Of a stretch of DNA of 43,341 nt, positions 1 through 7,360 are shown one piece after another (positions within the stretch are counted from its first letter, which is position 1; each line of letters opens with the position of its first letter). The stretch is from contig PBDA01000055.1 of NCBI GenBank assembly GCA_002718345.1, positions 1 through 43,341 of the forward strand. Reading direction: 5' to 3'. The translations under genes were made by a program, and so were the position numbers. The notes below the pieces were generated by a model. The model saw only the letters and a program-made list of their open reading frames with translations. It was not told the DNA's origin and ran no database searches. The stretch comes from Rhodospirillaceae bacterium. GTDB taxonomy: Bacteria; Pseudomonadota; Gammaproteobacteria; Steroidobacterales; Rariloculaceae.

Positions 1-1115
1 CGGGAGTAGTGTTGCTGCACCATATTGATGTTGTGCCGGCAACCCCAGAGATGTGGGATACAGATCCTCTGCAAGCCATTGAGATAGATGGAGAATTATT
101 TGGTCGAGGAACGCTGGACACCAAATCTCTTGGAATAATGCACCTGGAGGCATTTTTGGCTCTTTATGAAAGCGGGGTTTCGTTGAATCGAGATGTTATT
201 TTCATGGCAACCGCTGATGAAGAAGCTGGCGGGTTCTTTGGTGCTGGTTGGATGGTTGAGAATCGGCTCGATGTATTTGATGGTGTCGGTTATGTTTTGA
301 ATGAGGGTGGTCGAGGTACTGAAACCCATGATGGACATACGTGGTTCCAGATTGAGGTTGCTCAGAAACGTCCTTCATGGTTGAGATTAACAGCGACAGA
401 CCAACCTGGGCATGGCTCCCGGCCTCGGCCAAATTATGCAACTACGCGTTTGATAACAGCCCTACAAAGAATTCATGAGATGCCTTTCGAGCCTCGTGTG
501 ATTGGTCCTGTTCGGGAGATGTTTCGAGGTATTTCAGATTATGTGGATGCTAAGTGGCAGGAGCCATTAAGAAACATCGATGAAGCTATCTTAGATCCGG
601 ATTTTTTGGCGGAGTTTCAGGAGGAGCAACCTACACTTCATTCTCTAATTAGGAATACATGCTCTATAACAATGCTTACGGGGAGTCAGAAAATTAATGT
701 AGTGCCGCCAACAGCAGTTGCGGAACTCGATTGCCGTATTCTTCCTGATCAAGATTCTAATGAATTTCTTGAGGGAATACGTCAACGTGTAAATGATAAT
801 CAAATTGAGATAGAACAGATTATGTTATTCAGTGCTGCCTCAACAAGTTCTGATACTCCTCTTTTTAGCTTGTTAGTTCAAAAAATACAGGAAAATTATC
901 CAAATGCTGGAGTAGCCCCATCAGTATTAGGTGGATTTACAGATAGTCATTTTTTTCGTGATATCGATATTGCAAGTTATGGGTTTATTCCGGTCATTCG
1001 AACTGAAGAACAAGCAGCTGGTGTACATGGGAATAATGAACGTATTGGTATCGATGCCTTTAACCAAGGTGTGAGAATAATGATTGATGTTGTGGAAGAT
1101 TTTGTAACGGACTAA
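1..1115 (+). CDS. M20-family metallopeptidase/amidohydrolase, 5' truncated by window edge
   Basis: Zinc-dependent hydrolase of the M20 (dipeptidase/carboxypeptidase/deacylase) fold; it would cleave a peptide or N-acyl amide bond. The reading frame is open to the window edge and the first visible residues are the HxD metal motif (HHIDVVP), so roughly the first 90 residues lie outside the window. Other visible motifs, counted from position 9, are GTLDTK (metal-bridging Asp, about residue 37), DEEAGG (catalytic and metal Glu, about 70-72), the dimerisation-lid region GHGSRPRP, and a C-terminal metal His in GVHGNNERI (about 340). The family is certain from this motif set; substrate and localisation cannot be read because the N-terminus is missing. 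A RidA-like gene follows after 15 bases in the same direction, suggesting one transcription unit. Confidence 0.9.
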   Translation, partial: GVVLLHHIDVVPATPEMWDTDPLQAIEIDGELFGRGTLDTKSLGIMHLEAFLALYESGVSLNRDVIFMATADEEAGGFFGAGWMVENRLDVFDGVGYVLNEGGRGTETHDGHTWFQIEVAQKRPSWLRLTATDQPGHGSRPRPNYATTRLITALQRIHEMPFEPRVIGPVREMFRGISDYVDAKWQEPLRNIDEAILDPDFLAEFQEEQPTLHSLIRNTCSITMLTGSQKINVVPPTAVAELDCRILPDQDSNEFLEGIRQRVNDNQIEIEQIMLFSAASTSSDTPLFSLLVQKIQENYPNAGVAPSVLGGFTDSHFFRDIDIASYGFIPVIRTEEQAAGVHGNNERIGIDAFNQGVRIMIDVVEDFVTD

Positions 1116-1130
1116 AAATGAGTAAGTATT

Positions 1131-1634
1131 ATGCAGAAACTAATTAATAGAAGAGACTTTCTGGTTACCTCAACTGCCGGCTTGACAGCCTCTGGCGCAA
1201 GTCTTTTTTCTTTTCCACTTTCAGTTAATGCTCAGGGTAATCGGTCGGCTCAGGTGCCACGCGGGACTTATGTGCAAGCTGATGCCAGAATGGATTTGCT
1301 TTACTTATCGGGTACCACTGCCCTGGATCTCTATCATTTGCATCCTCATGTTCCTTATGAAATTACAGTCCCTGAAGATATTCGCGGACAAACACATATG
1401 TGCATGCGAAATATTAAGGAAATTCTAGATGATCAATCTGTTACATGGAGAGATGTCGTTAAAGTTAATCGATTTCAGACTGATCTTTCAGAGTCAGACG
1501 CCATTGAGGAAGTAATGGCCGAGTACTTTGATTTTTGGGATTGGTGGCCGGCGATGACTACGATGAAAATTCGAAACTTAAGTTCTGTTCCTACCCGTCT
1601 AGAAATGGAAGCTATCGCTGTCATTCCAGGCTAA
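1131..1634 (+). CDS. RidA/YjgF-fold protein with Tat signal peptide
   Basis: Member of the RidA/YjgF/UK114 superfamily, whose archetype hydrolyses reactive enamines/imines in the cytosol. This copy (167 aa) instead starts with a twin-arginine leader: NRRDFL at residues 6-11, a hydrophobic stretch, and a likely cleavage after VNA near residue 34. The C-terminal family motif is present as RLEMEAIAV, retaining the Glu of the archetypal VEIEAIAV motif. The catalytic Arg that precedes it in archetypal RidA (PAR...) is replaced: here the segment reads PAMTTMKIRN. So RidA deaminase activity is doubtful, and a different periplasmic role is likely. It follows the M20 gene by 15 bases and precedes a second RidA-fold gene by 38 bases. 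Confidence 0.85.
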   Translation: MQKLINRRDFLVTSTAGLTASGASLFSFPLSVNAQGNRSAQVPRGTYVQADARMDLLYLSGTTALDLYHLHPHVPYEITVPEDIRGQTHMCMRNIKEILDDQSVTWRDVVKVNRFQTDLSESDAIEEVMAEYFDFWDWWPAMTTMKIRNLSSVPTRLEMEAIAVIPG

Positions 1635-1672
1635 GTGGAAAATATGAAAAATTAAAACTGGGAATAACGATT

Positions 1673-2068
1673 ATGCCAATACAAGTAGTTAATACACGAA
1701 ATGTTCTTAAGACAAGTTTTGCTGCTGGTCTACGTATTAGTTCCGATATGGATCTTTTGTTTCTATCTGGAGTTACAGCCAGACCATTGGATTTAGCTCC
1801 TGAGGATTCATTTGACTTTCCTGAAGATCCGGATCAGCAAGCGCGTATGGCTCTGGATAATATTCAAGGAGTTCTTGATGAAGCGGGAATTACTTGGCAG
1901 GAGGTCATTAAGATTGTGAGATTTTATACAGAAACGCCCTCTAATTCGGTCAGAACGGAGTACCTTGGGGACTGGAATCCATGCAGTACAACTTTAGGTG
2001 TTGATGAGCTTCCAGAGGCTGGTGCAAAAATCATGTTCGATGTTACTGCTGCAGTGCCACGGAGTTAG
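1673..2068 (+). CDS. RidA/YjgF-fold protein, no signal peptide
   Basis: A second RidA-superfamily protein (131 aa). The ATG at 1673 is chosen because the frame upstream (back to 1535) overlaps the preceding gene and has no family similarity, whereas MPIQVVNTRNVLKTSF begins like a RidA protein; a weak GGAA lies about 8 bases upstream. The fold signature LLFLSGVTA and the helix ARMALDNIQGVLDEAG match the family. In the active-site segment, PCSTTLGVDELPEAGAK lacks the archetypal Arg, and the conserved Glu of VEIEA is Asp (MFDVTAAV). It therefore probably belongs to one of the non-deaminase Rid subgroups. No export signal is visible, in contrast to its upstream neighbour. A DUF6152 gene follows after 41 bases in the same direction. 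Confidence 0.85.
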   Translation: MPIQVVNTRNVLKTSFAAGLRISSDMDLLFLSGVTARPLDLAPEDSFDFPEDPDQQARMALDNIQGVLDEAGITWQEVIKIVRFYTETPSNSVRTEYLGDWNPCSTTLGVDELPEAGAKIMFDVTAAVPRS

Positions 2069-2109
2069 ATTTTAGACAAGTTTAAATGGTCGATATATAG
2101 AGTGAGTTT

Positions 2110-3117
2110 ATGCTATCAAGATTGGTTGTATTAGTCCTTCTGTTCTGTATGTCTGGTGTAGCATTTTCACACCATGCAGTGACAGTTGCATACGACACGG
2201 AAAATCTTGCATCTATAGAAGGGCAAGTTATAGATGTATTTTGGAGAAACCCACACATTGTTTTAACAATTGAAAGTATTTCAGAAATTGGCAATGCGGA
2301 AACTTGGGAGGTTGAATCTGGGTCTACCAATTCACTACAGAGGATAGGAATAGGCCGTGACATCGTTTCTATTGGTGATCGTGTTTCTCTTTTTGGGGCT
2401 ATTTCTAGGCGTGGGCTGAATTCTATGGCTGCTTATACGATGACATTAGCGAACGGGACGGAAGTACCTTTATGGCCCCAGCGAGCAGAACGGATTGGCA
2501 GGGAAGTCCAACTAGTCCCAATTTCTGAAGTAGCACAAGAGCGTGGTGTACTTGAGGCTCGGAGTATTTTTCGTATTTGGAGTCGAATTGGTACGGGTCT
2601 AGTATCTAATTTGCCGTTCACAACTACTGCAATTGAAGCTAGAGAGGATTTTGATCCGCTTTCAGATGATCCTGCGTTAAAGTGTATTCCGCCTGGAATG
2701 CCAGCCATGATGAACAACCCTTATCCTATTGAGTTTGTAGAAGACGGAGACAATATTCTTTTGCGTCTTGAGGAATGGGATGGTGTTCGGACGATTAACA
2801 TGGGGTCAAATCCCTCATCGGAGAATCAACCAGCTACGACTTATGGGTTCTCGGTCGGTAGATGGGAAGGTAACGCATTAATTGTGACCACTACTAGGAT
2901 CAATGAACCTTTTTTTGACGATATCGGTACTCCTCAGAGTGAAAATATAGAAATTGTCGAGAGGTTCACACTTAATGAAAATGAAAATGAACTTCGATAT
3001 GAAGTTATATTGCATGATGAAACCACCTTCACTGAACCTGCAACCCTAAGCGGAGTTTGGTTTTGGAAGCCCGGAGAGGAAATTAAACCTTTCGAGTGCG
3101 CACTTCCAGACGTATAA
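2110..3117 (+). CDS. DUF6152 family exported protein (copy 1)
   Basis: Secreted protein of unknown function (335 aa), the first of four related copies in this window. A Sec signal peptide (residues 1-20) ends AFS before HHAVTV, so the mature protein should begin His-His. The N-terminal beta-rich domain (about 21-120) contains the DUF6152 hallmark WRNPH (about residue 46). A second domain (about 190-335) is shared by all four copies: a Cys-x-Pro segment (KCIPPGMP), GRWEGNALIVTT, VERFTL, and a final Cys in PFECALP. The two Cys are conserved in all copies and could form a disulfide. It follows the RidA genes co-directionally and meets the TRAP transporter genes tail to tail. Function is unknown; a metal site is inferred, see findings. 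Confidence 0.85.
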   Translation: MLSRLVVLVLLFCMSGVAFSHHAVTVAYDTENLASIEGQVIDVFWRNPHIVLTIESISEIGNAETWEVESGSTNSLQRIGIGRDIVSIGDRVSLFGAISRRGLNSMAAYTMTLANGTEVPLWPQRAERIGREVQLVPISEVAQERGVLEARSIFRIWSRIGTGLVSNLPFTTTAIEAREDFDPLSDDPALKCIPPGMPAMMNNPYPIEFVEDGDNILLRLEEWDGVRTINMGSNPSSENQPATTYGFSVGRWEGNALIVTTTRINEPFFDDIGTPQSENIEIVERFTLNENENELRYEVILHDETTFTEPATLSGVWFWKPGEEIKPFECALPDV

Positions 3118-3146
3118 GCACGTATTTTGTAAAATTAGCCAACTTG

Positions 3147-4448
3147 CTATCCCATACGACGCACAAGCCATAAAGCGATATCAGGGAACATAATAAGTAG
3201 CATTAGAACCACTAATTCGCCTATTACAAATGGAAAAACGCCTCTAAATATTTCTACCATTGGTACCTCTGGAGCAACTCTTCGCATCACAAACACATTT
3301 GCACCGATGGGAGGTGTGATTAGTGCTAATTCGGCCATGATTACTACAAACACTCCAAACCAGATAGGGTCGATGCCTAGCTCCAGGACAACAGGAAGAA
3401 AAAAAGGAATTGTCAAAACAAGCATACCAAATACGTCCAACATTGCTCCAAGGACGAAGTAAAGCAGTATCAGCAAAATCAAAAATCCAACTCGGCCAAG
3501 TTCTGCAGCAATGATGGTGTCAACGATCACGTTAGTGAGCCCGGTTACGGCAAGAAATCTTGCAACCATGTAACCTCCAACAATAATTGCAAAGATCATG
3601 GTACTTATTAGTGTGGTGCCTCTAAGGGCAGCGCTTATAGCATTCCAGTTAAGTTTTTTTTGTAATGAAGCTACTGCTAATACTCCCGCACAACCTACAC
3701 CCGCTGCCTCCGTTGGTGTGAAGATGCCTGCATAGATGCCACCGATAATTAAAATAAATAATGCTGTCACTGGCCCTAAACGACCAATCGCAGATAAGCG
3801 TTCATGCCAAGTGGCACTGGGTCCTTTGGGCCCAAGAGTTGGGTTTGCTATGCAGCGAAACAGTATGATGGATGAGAACATCAGAGCAGTTATTACGCCT
3901 GGGATAATGCCGGCAATGAATAAAGCACCTATGGATGTCTCTGTCATTACACCGTAAAAAATAAAAATTAGACTAGGCGGTATGAGAATGCCCAGTGTGC
4001 CGGATGCGGCTAATGCTCCAGTGGCAAGACGGGAGTCATATTTGAAACGGCGCATCTCCGGCATAACAATTGTGCCCATTGTGGCAACAGTTGCGATACT
4101 TGATCCCGTAACAGCACCAAACCCTCCACATGCAAGTACTGAGGAAATTGCCATGCCACCCGGCACTCTGCCAACCCATTTTCGTAATCCTTCATAAAGG
4201 TCGCTTGCAAGTCCAGCATGATAGAAAAGCTGTCCCATTAAGACGAAAAGTGGAACAGCTACAAAAATAAAGTCACGACCATGTTCCCATGGGATTAATG
4301 CAGCATGAGCCATAGTAGAAGACGGCCCTTCTACCACCCACAAGCCAAGGACTCCCGTAAATGCCATCGCAAAAGCAATAGGAACACCAAACGCTATAAG
4401 CATTAGCAGTAAAAAGACACCCAGTATTCCTATAACAATTAGATCCAT
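3147..4448 (-). CDS. dctM: TRAP transporter large permease DctM
   Basis: Large membrane subunit (433 aa) of a tripartite ATP-independent periplasmic transporter; it carries the sodium-coupled translocation path for a substrate delivered by the DctP protein. The sequence is almost entirely hydrophobic with about 12 membrane segments. Visible family motifs include PLFVLMGQLFYHAGLA near residue 65, SGSSIATVATMGTIVMPEM around 115, GTLGILIPPSLIFIFYG around 150, and TPPIGANVFVMRRVAP near 375. Length and start are typical. Its start overlaps the end of the small permease gene by 10 bases, indicating translational coupling. The order from the promoter side is DctP, DctQ, DctM. The substrate is probably an organic acid, but cannot be specified. 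Confidence 0.95.
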   Translation of the reverse strand: MDLIVIGILGVFLLLMLIAFGVPIAFAMAFTGVLGLWVVEGPSSTMAHAALIPWEHGRDFIFVAVPLFVLMGQLFYHAGLASDLYEGLRKWVGRVPGGMAISSVLACGGFGAVTGSSIATVATMGTIVMPEMRRFKYDSRLATGALAASGTLGILIPPSLIFIFYGVMTETSIGALFIAGIIPGVITALMFSSIILFRCIANPTLGPKGPSATWHERLSAIGRLGPVTALFILIIGGIYAGIFTPTEAAGVGCAGVLAVASLQKKLNWNAISAALRGTTLISTMIFAIIVGGYMVARFLAVTGLTNVIVDTIIAAELGRVGFLILLILLYFVLGAMLDVFGMLVLTIPFFLPVVLELGIDPIWFGVFVVIMAELALITPPIGANVFVMRRVAPEVPMVEIFRGVFPFVIGELVVLMLLIMFPDIALWLVRRMG

Positions 4449-4951
4449 TGGCTAGAGTTGTTTGTTTCATGGGTTGATTCTGCGAAAGGGTTTATGAGAA
4501 TTCTTGCGCAAAAAATAATTCCACAAAGGGCGATAAATATCATGAAGGGCCAAAGCTGCACATTTAAGTCTTCGCCTGTTTCGGTAGTCAGGAACATGTA
4601 ACGTGCGAACCGAAAAGCCTGTACGGTTAATAGGGCAAAAAAACCTATACTGGCCACAGCAGATAAGATATCAGCCACACCTTTCCACTTAAGCGAAAAA
4701 CGTGAATAAATTACTTCCATTCGTATGTGAAACCCACGATCCCATGCATATGGGAGGGCTGAAAAAAGAGTCATTAATAGTAATAGCCCATTAGCATCAC
4801 GACTCCACTGCAGTGGAGCATTGAACGCGTATCGTAGTATTACCTCTAGAGTTACTAATAAAAACAAAGCTGGTAGTGATCCGTAGACACCAAATTTGTA
4901 GAGCCAATAAGACGCTTTTTGTGACCAGTGATCAAGTTGCTTAATAATCAC
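4439..4951 (-). CDS. dctQ: TRAP transporter small permease DctQ
   Basis: Small membrane subunit (170 aa) of the TRAP transporter, with four predicted membrane segments (about residues 20-40, 50-70, 90-110 and 135-155). Family features include ALFLLVTLEVILRYAFNAP and the W-S-R-D segment that precedes the second helix. Translation starts at GTG 4951, whose codon overlaps the stop of the DctP gene in a GTGA arrangement; the 3' end overlaps the DctM start by 10 bases. It scaffolds DctM in the inner membrane and is needed for transport in characterised systems. Sequence divergence is normal for this poorly conserved subunit; assignment rests on size, topology and position. Confidence 0.92.
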   Translation of the reverse strand: MIIKQLDHWSQKASYWLYKFGVYGSLPALFLLVTLEVILRYAFNAPLQWSRDANGLLLLMTLFSALPYAWDRGFHIRMEVIYSRFSLKWKGVADILSAVASIGFFALLTVQAFRFARYMFLTTETGEDLNVQLWPFMIFIALCGIIFCARILINPFAESTHETNNSSQWI

Positions 4952-6084
4952 AAGTCAATTATTCCTTGAGTGGGAGAATTCATGATGTGCTCGTTTATTT
5001 GCTCATTTGTTAATGATGAGTATTCGGTAGCTAACGACTCAAGATCATTTACAACGGCTCTAGCCGGTAACCCTGCAGCTTCATGCAGTGCAATGAATTG
5101 CTCTTTTAATGGTGCAACTTTATTTTGCCATCGGTTGAGTTCTTCTTCTTCTAGTTCAAATACCTCTACTCCCGACTCCCTGAGGGTTTTAAAAGCATGT
5201 TCATATCCAGCGCCACTATAAAAATTTTGCGCCGTTAGTTGGCTTCTAATGCGAAGTAAGTGGTAGAAAGCAGCTTTTAAATCTTGAGGCAACGCATCAA
5301 AGGTTTGACGGTTAAGGCTGTAATGAAGTAGCAGAACATTTACATCGACTCGCGTGTAATATGGTCCAATTTCTTGCAATCGATACGCGACAATATCCGA
5401 AGCAGAAAGGGATACTGCATCTATTACTCCTCTTTGAAATGCTGGATAAGTTTCAGCAGCAGCAATGGCAACAGGTGCGGCGCCAAGTTCACGAAATATT
5501 TCTGAAGTAAGACCTCCAGTTGCACGAATTTTTATGCCATTTAAATCTTCTAAAGTTCGAATTGGGGTCTTAGAGATGATGTTATAAGGGCTAGTACAGT
5601 CGCAATGGGCTAAATATACGCCCATTTTTTCGAATTCCCGTTTAAAGTGTTTGGGATAGAGTTCCTCTACTACTAAGCTTGCTACTTGGGGGCTTGAAAA
5701 AAGGAAAGGAAGCTGAGGTGCATGAAGTAGCCTGAAGCTTCCAGGTTGATAGGTAATATATGAGTGTGTGTAATCCGTAATTCCAGTAGTAGCTGCTTTA
5801 AATCCATCGATTGGCCCATGCAGAATCCTGTCTGTATAGGGTTCTAAACGGAGTCGACCACCTGTTTCTCTTTCGACCAATTCAGCAAATGGGACAAAAC
5901 CTTCCGTATACAGTCCGTGAGACCTAGGCGTGTGTGACGTATAACGTAGAGTTATTGGTTCTTTTGTCCAGTCTCGTTTACCGGAAATAAATGGGGCAGC
6001 AATGCCTAGCCCTGAAAGGGAAAGGAGAAGGTTACGACGTGTTTCGTCAATGTGTGATTTATTACCAAGTGAAGACACGCGCAA
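4948..6084 (-). CDS. dctP: TRAP transporter substrate-binding protein DctP, probable Tat signal
   Basis: Periplasmic solute receptor (378 aa) that delivers substrate to DctQM. The N-terminus contains TRRNLLLSLSGLGIAAP, a twin-arginine-like leader; folded DctP proteins with Tat leaders are known. The binding-domain hallmark LNGIKIRATGGLTSEIFREL includes the Arg that in DctP structures salt-bridges a substrate carboxylate, supporting an organic-acid ligand. There is no ATG at the beginning: the frame opens at TTG 6084, with an in-frame GTG at 6078, so the exact start is uncertain, though both keep the full leader. The DUF6152 copy 2 ends 42 bases upstream on the same strand, so the two may be cotranscribed. 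Confidence 0.92.
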   Translation of the reverse strand: MRVSSLGNKSHIDETRRNLLLSLSGLGIAAPFISGKRDWTKEPITLRYTSHTPRSHGLYTEGFVPFAELVERETGGRLRLEPYTDRILHGPIDGFKAATTGITDYTHSYITYQPGSFRLLHAPQLPFLFSSPQVASLVVEELYPKHFKREFEKMGVYLAHCDCTSPYNIISKTPIRTLEDLNGIKIRATGGLTSEIFRELGAAPVAIAAAETYPAFQRGVIDAVSLSASDIVAYRLQEIGPYYTRVDVNVLLLHYSLNRQTFDALPQDLKAAFYHLLRIRSQLTAQNFYSGAGYEHAFKTLRESGVEVFELEEEELNRWQNKVAPLKEQFIALHEAAGLPARAVVNDLESLATEYSSLTNEQINEHIMNSPTQGIIDL

Positions 6085-6126
6085 GATCTGCTCTTTTTAT
6101 AATTCTTGTTCGAGATCAGGTATTAC

Positions 6127-7158
6127 TCACAGAAGATTCCCACAATCGAAAGGCTGGATTTGGATATCAGGTTGCCATACCCAATACCGTTTAAATTCTA
6201 GCTCTTCCGTAAACGATACTGGGTCTGTGACAGAGAGGGTGTAATAGAGTCGACCCTGTGCTTCATTCAGTTCAAATCGTTCTACTAGTTGGAGTGCTCT
6301 GCTAGTTGGTGTCCCATCACCGTGTAGATGGCCTTCTTGTAGTTTTTCAGTTTCAACAATCAAGACACCATTATCCCAACGTCCATTTGAATAACCTAGA
6401 TGAGTGTAAGTTTGTGGGTTGGGGGGAGTTGAGTTATTCATTCGAACAATACGTTCCAGATCAAATTCTTCAATTTTAATTAAAAGGTCATCGCCTATTG
6501 GCTCAATTTCTATGGGATAAGCGGACCCCATTATGTAAGGCATAGGTTTTGGGTTACACGCGTTATATGGACTAGACTGGGGATCCCACTGAGCTTTTAG
6601 CGCGCTTGCTTCAGTAGTCATTGGATAATCCCCCCCACTCAACAGTGGGTATCCTTCTGGGTCATCAAAAATAGGCGTCCAGACCCTGAAAATTCCCTCT
6701 GCTCCTTCACGGCCTACTGAGGCTTGTTCTTCGTCAGTCTCGCGTTGATAAAGATTTCCTGCCACACCAGCTGGCCAAAAAGGTTTGGAAACAGCTCTTA
6801 GCAGTACCTCTCGACCATCATCAAGGAGCATATTTTCCGCAAACATTTCGGGTAGACCTCGCAATGAGGAAGCACCTGCCAGCCTTACTCGATCACCAAC
6901 CTGAATAAAGTCTCTATCTACGCCACGTAGTCTAAGTGTACTGACGGAACCGGTTTCTATGCGCCAATCCACAGTATTTCCATTTTCGTCTTCTACAGCG
7001 GCTGTATATTCTGGATGAGGATTGCGCCATCTTACTGAGGTAATAACTCCTTGAATTTCAACCATATTATCGTGATCAAAAAGGCCGGCACTACTGTGAT
7101 GCCCATTCGTTAGTAGCGGGATGATGAATGCAAAAATAAATAAAGTTGGGCGTAACAT
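6127..7158 (-). CDS. DUF6152 family exported protein (copy 2)
   Basis: Secreted DUF6152 protein (343 aa). The ATG at 7158 is preferred over the TTG 12 bases upstream because a GAGGAG ribosome-binding site sits 5 bases before it. The signal peptide ends LLTNG, leaving HHSSAGLFD as the predicted mature N-terminus. The hallmark WRNPH follows about 30 residues into the mature chain. The C-terminal domain has ACNPKPMP, GRWDNGVLIVET, VERFELN and a terminal PFDCGNLL. It is closest in layout to copy 1 and lies immediately upstream of the TRAP receptor gene, with which it probably forms one transcript. This suggests that the protein acts on, or senses, the transported compound, but no activity is known. 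Confidence 0.85.
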   Translation of the reverse strand: MLRPTLFIFAFIIPLLTNGHHSSAGLFDHDNMVEIQGVITSVRWRNPHPEYTAAVEDENGNTVDWRIETGSVSTLRLRGVDRDFIQVGDRVRLAGASSLRGLPEMFAENMLLDDGREVLLRAVSKPFWPAGVAGNLYQRETDEEQASVGREGAEGIFRVWTPIFDDPEGYPLLSGGDYPMTTEASALKAQWDPQSSPYNACNPKPMPYIMGSAYPIEIEPIGDDLLIKIEEFDLERIVRMNNSTPPNPQTYTHLGYSNGRWDNGVLIVETEKLQEGHLHGDGTPTSRALQLVERFELNEAQGRLYYTLSVTDPVSFTEELEFKRYWVWQPDIQIQPFDCGNLL

Positions 7159-7301
7159 GACACTCCTCAAAATATAAAGTTACTTTATCTGACAGGGATT
7201 CTACCTTGTCTGGTGACAGTCTTGGTCCATGTTATTCTAAAATAATAAAACTATGATTTTGTGAACTCATGCTTTTCTATATGGGTTGATAGAATTAATT
7301 C

Positions 7302-7330
7302 TTGCAAATGTGGTGGGAGTTCTCTGAAAT
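7302..7330 (+). promoter_or_regulatory. Possible sigma70 promoter for the ThDP enzyme/cytochrome pair
   Basis: In the 202-base divergent gap between DUF6152 copy 2 and the thiamine-diphosphate enzyme, TTGCAA (7302-7307) and TGAAAT (7325-7330) are separated by 17 bases. The -35 is a good match and the -10 matches four of six consensus positions. The start codon follows about 30 bases later, with GAGGGG as ribosome-binding site. The rest of the gap is AT-rich with no other confident signal. Confidence 0.3.
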
Positions 7331-7360
7331 AATCATTGAGAAAATGAGGGGCACTGAATA

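Noticed and set aside
1535-1672. N-terminal extension of the second RidA-like gene
   Set aside because: It overlaps the preceding gene in another frame and has no family similarity; the ATG at 1673 gives a standard RidA start.
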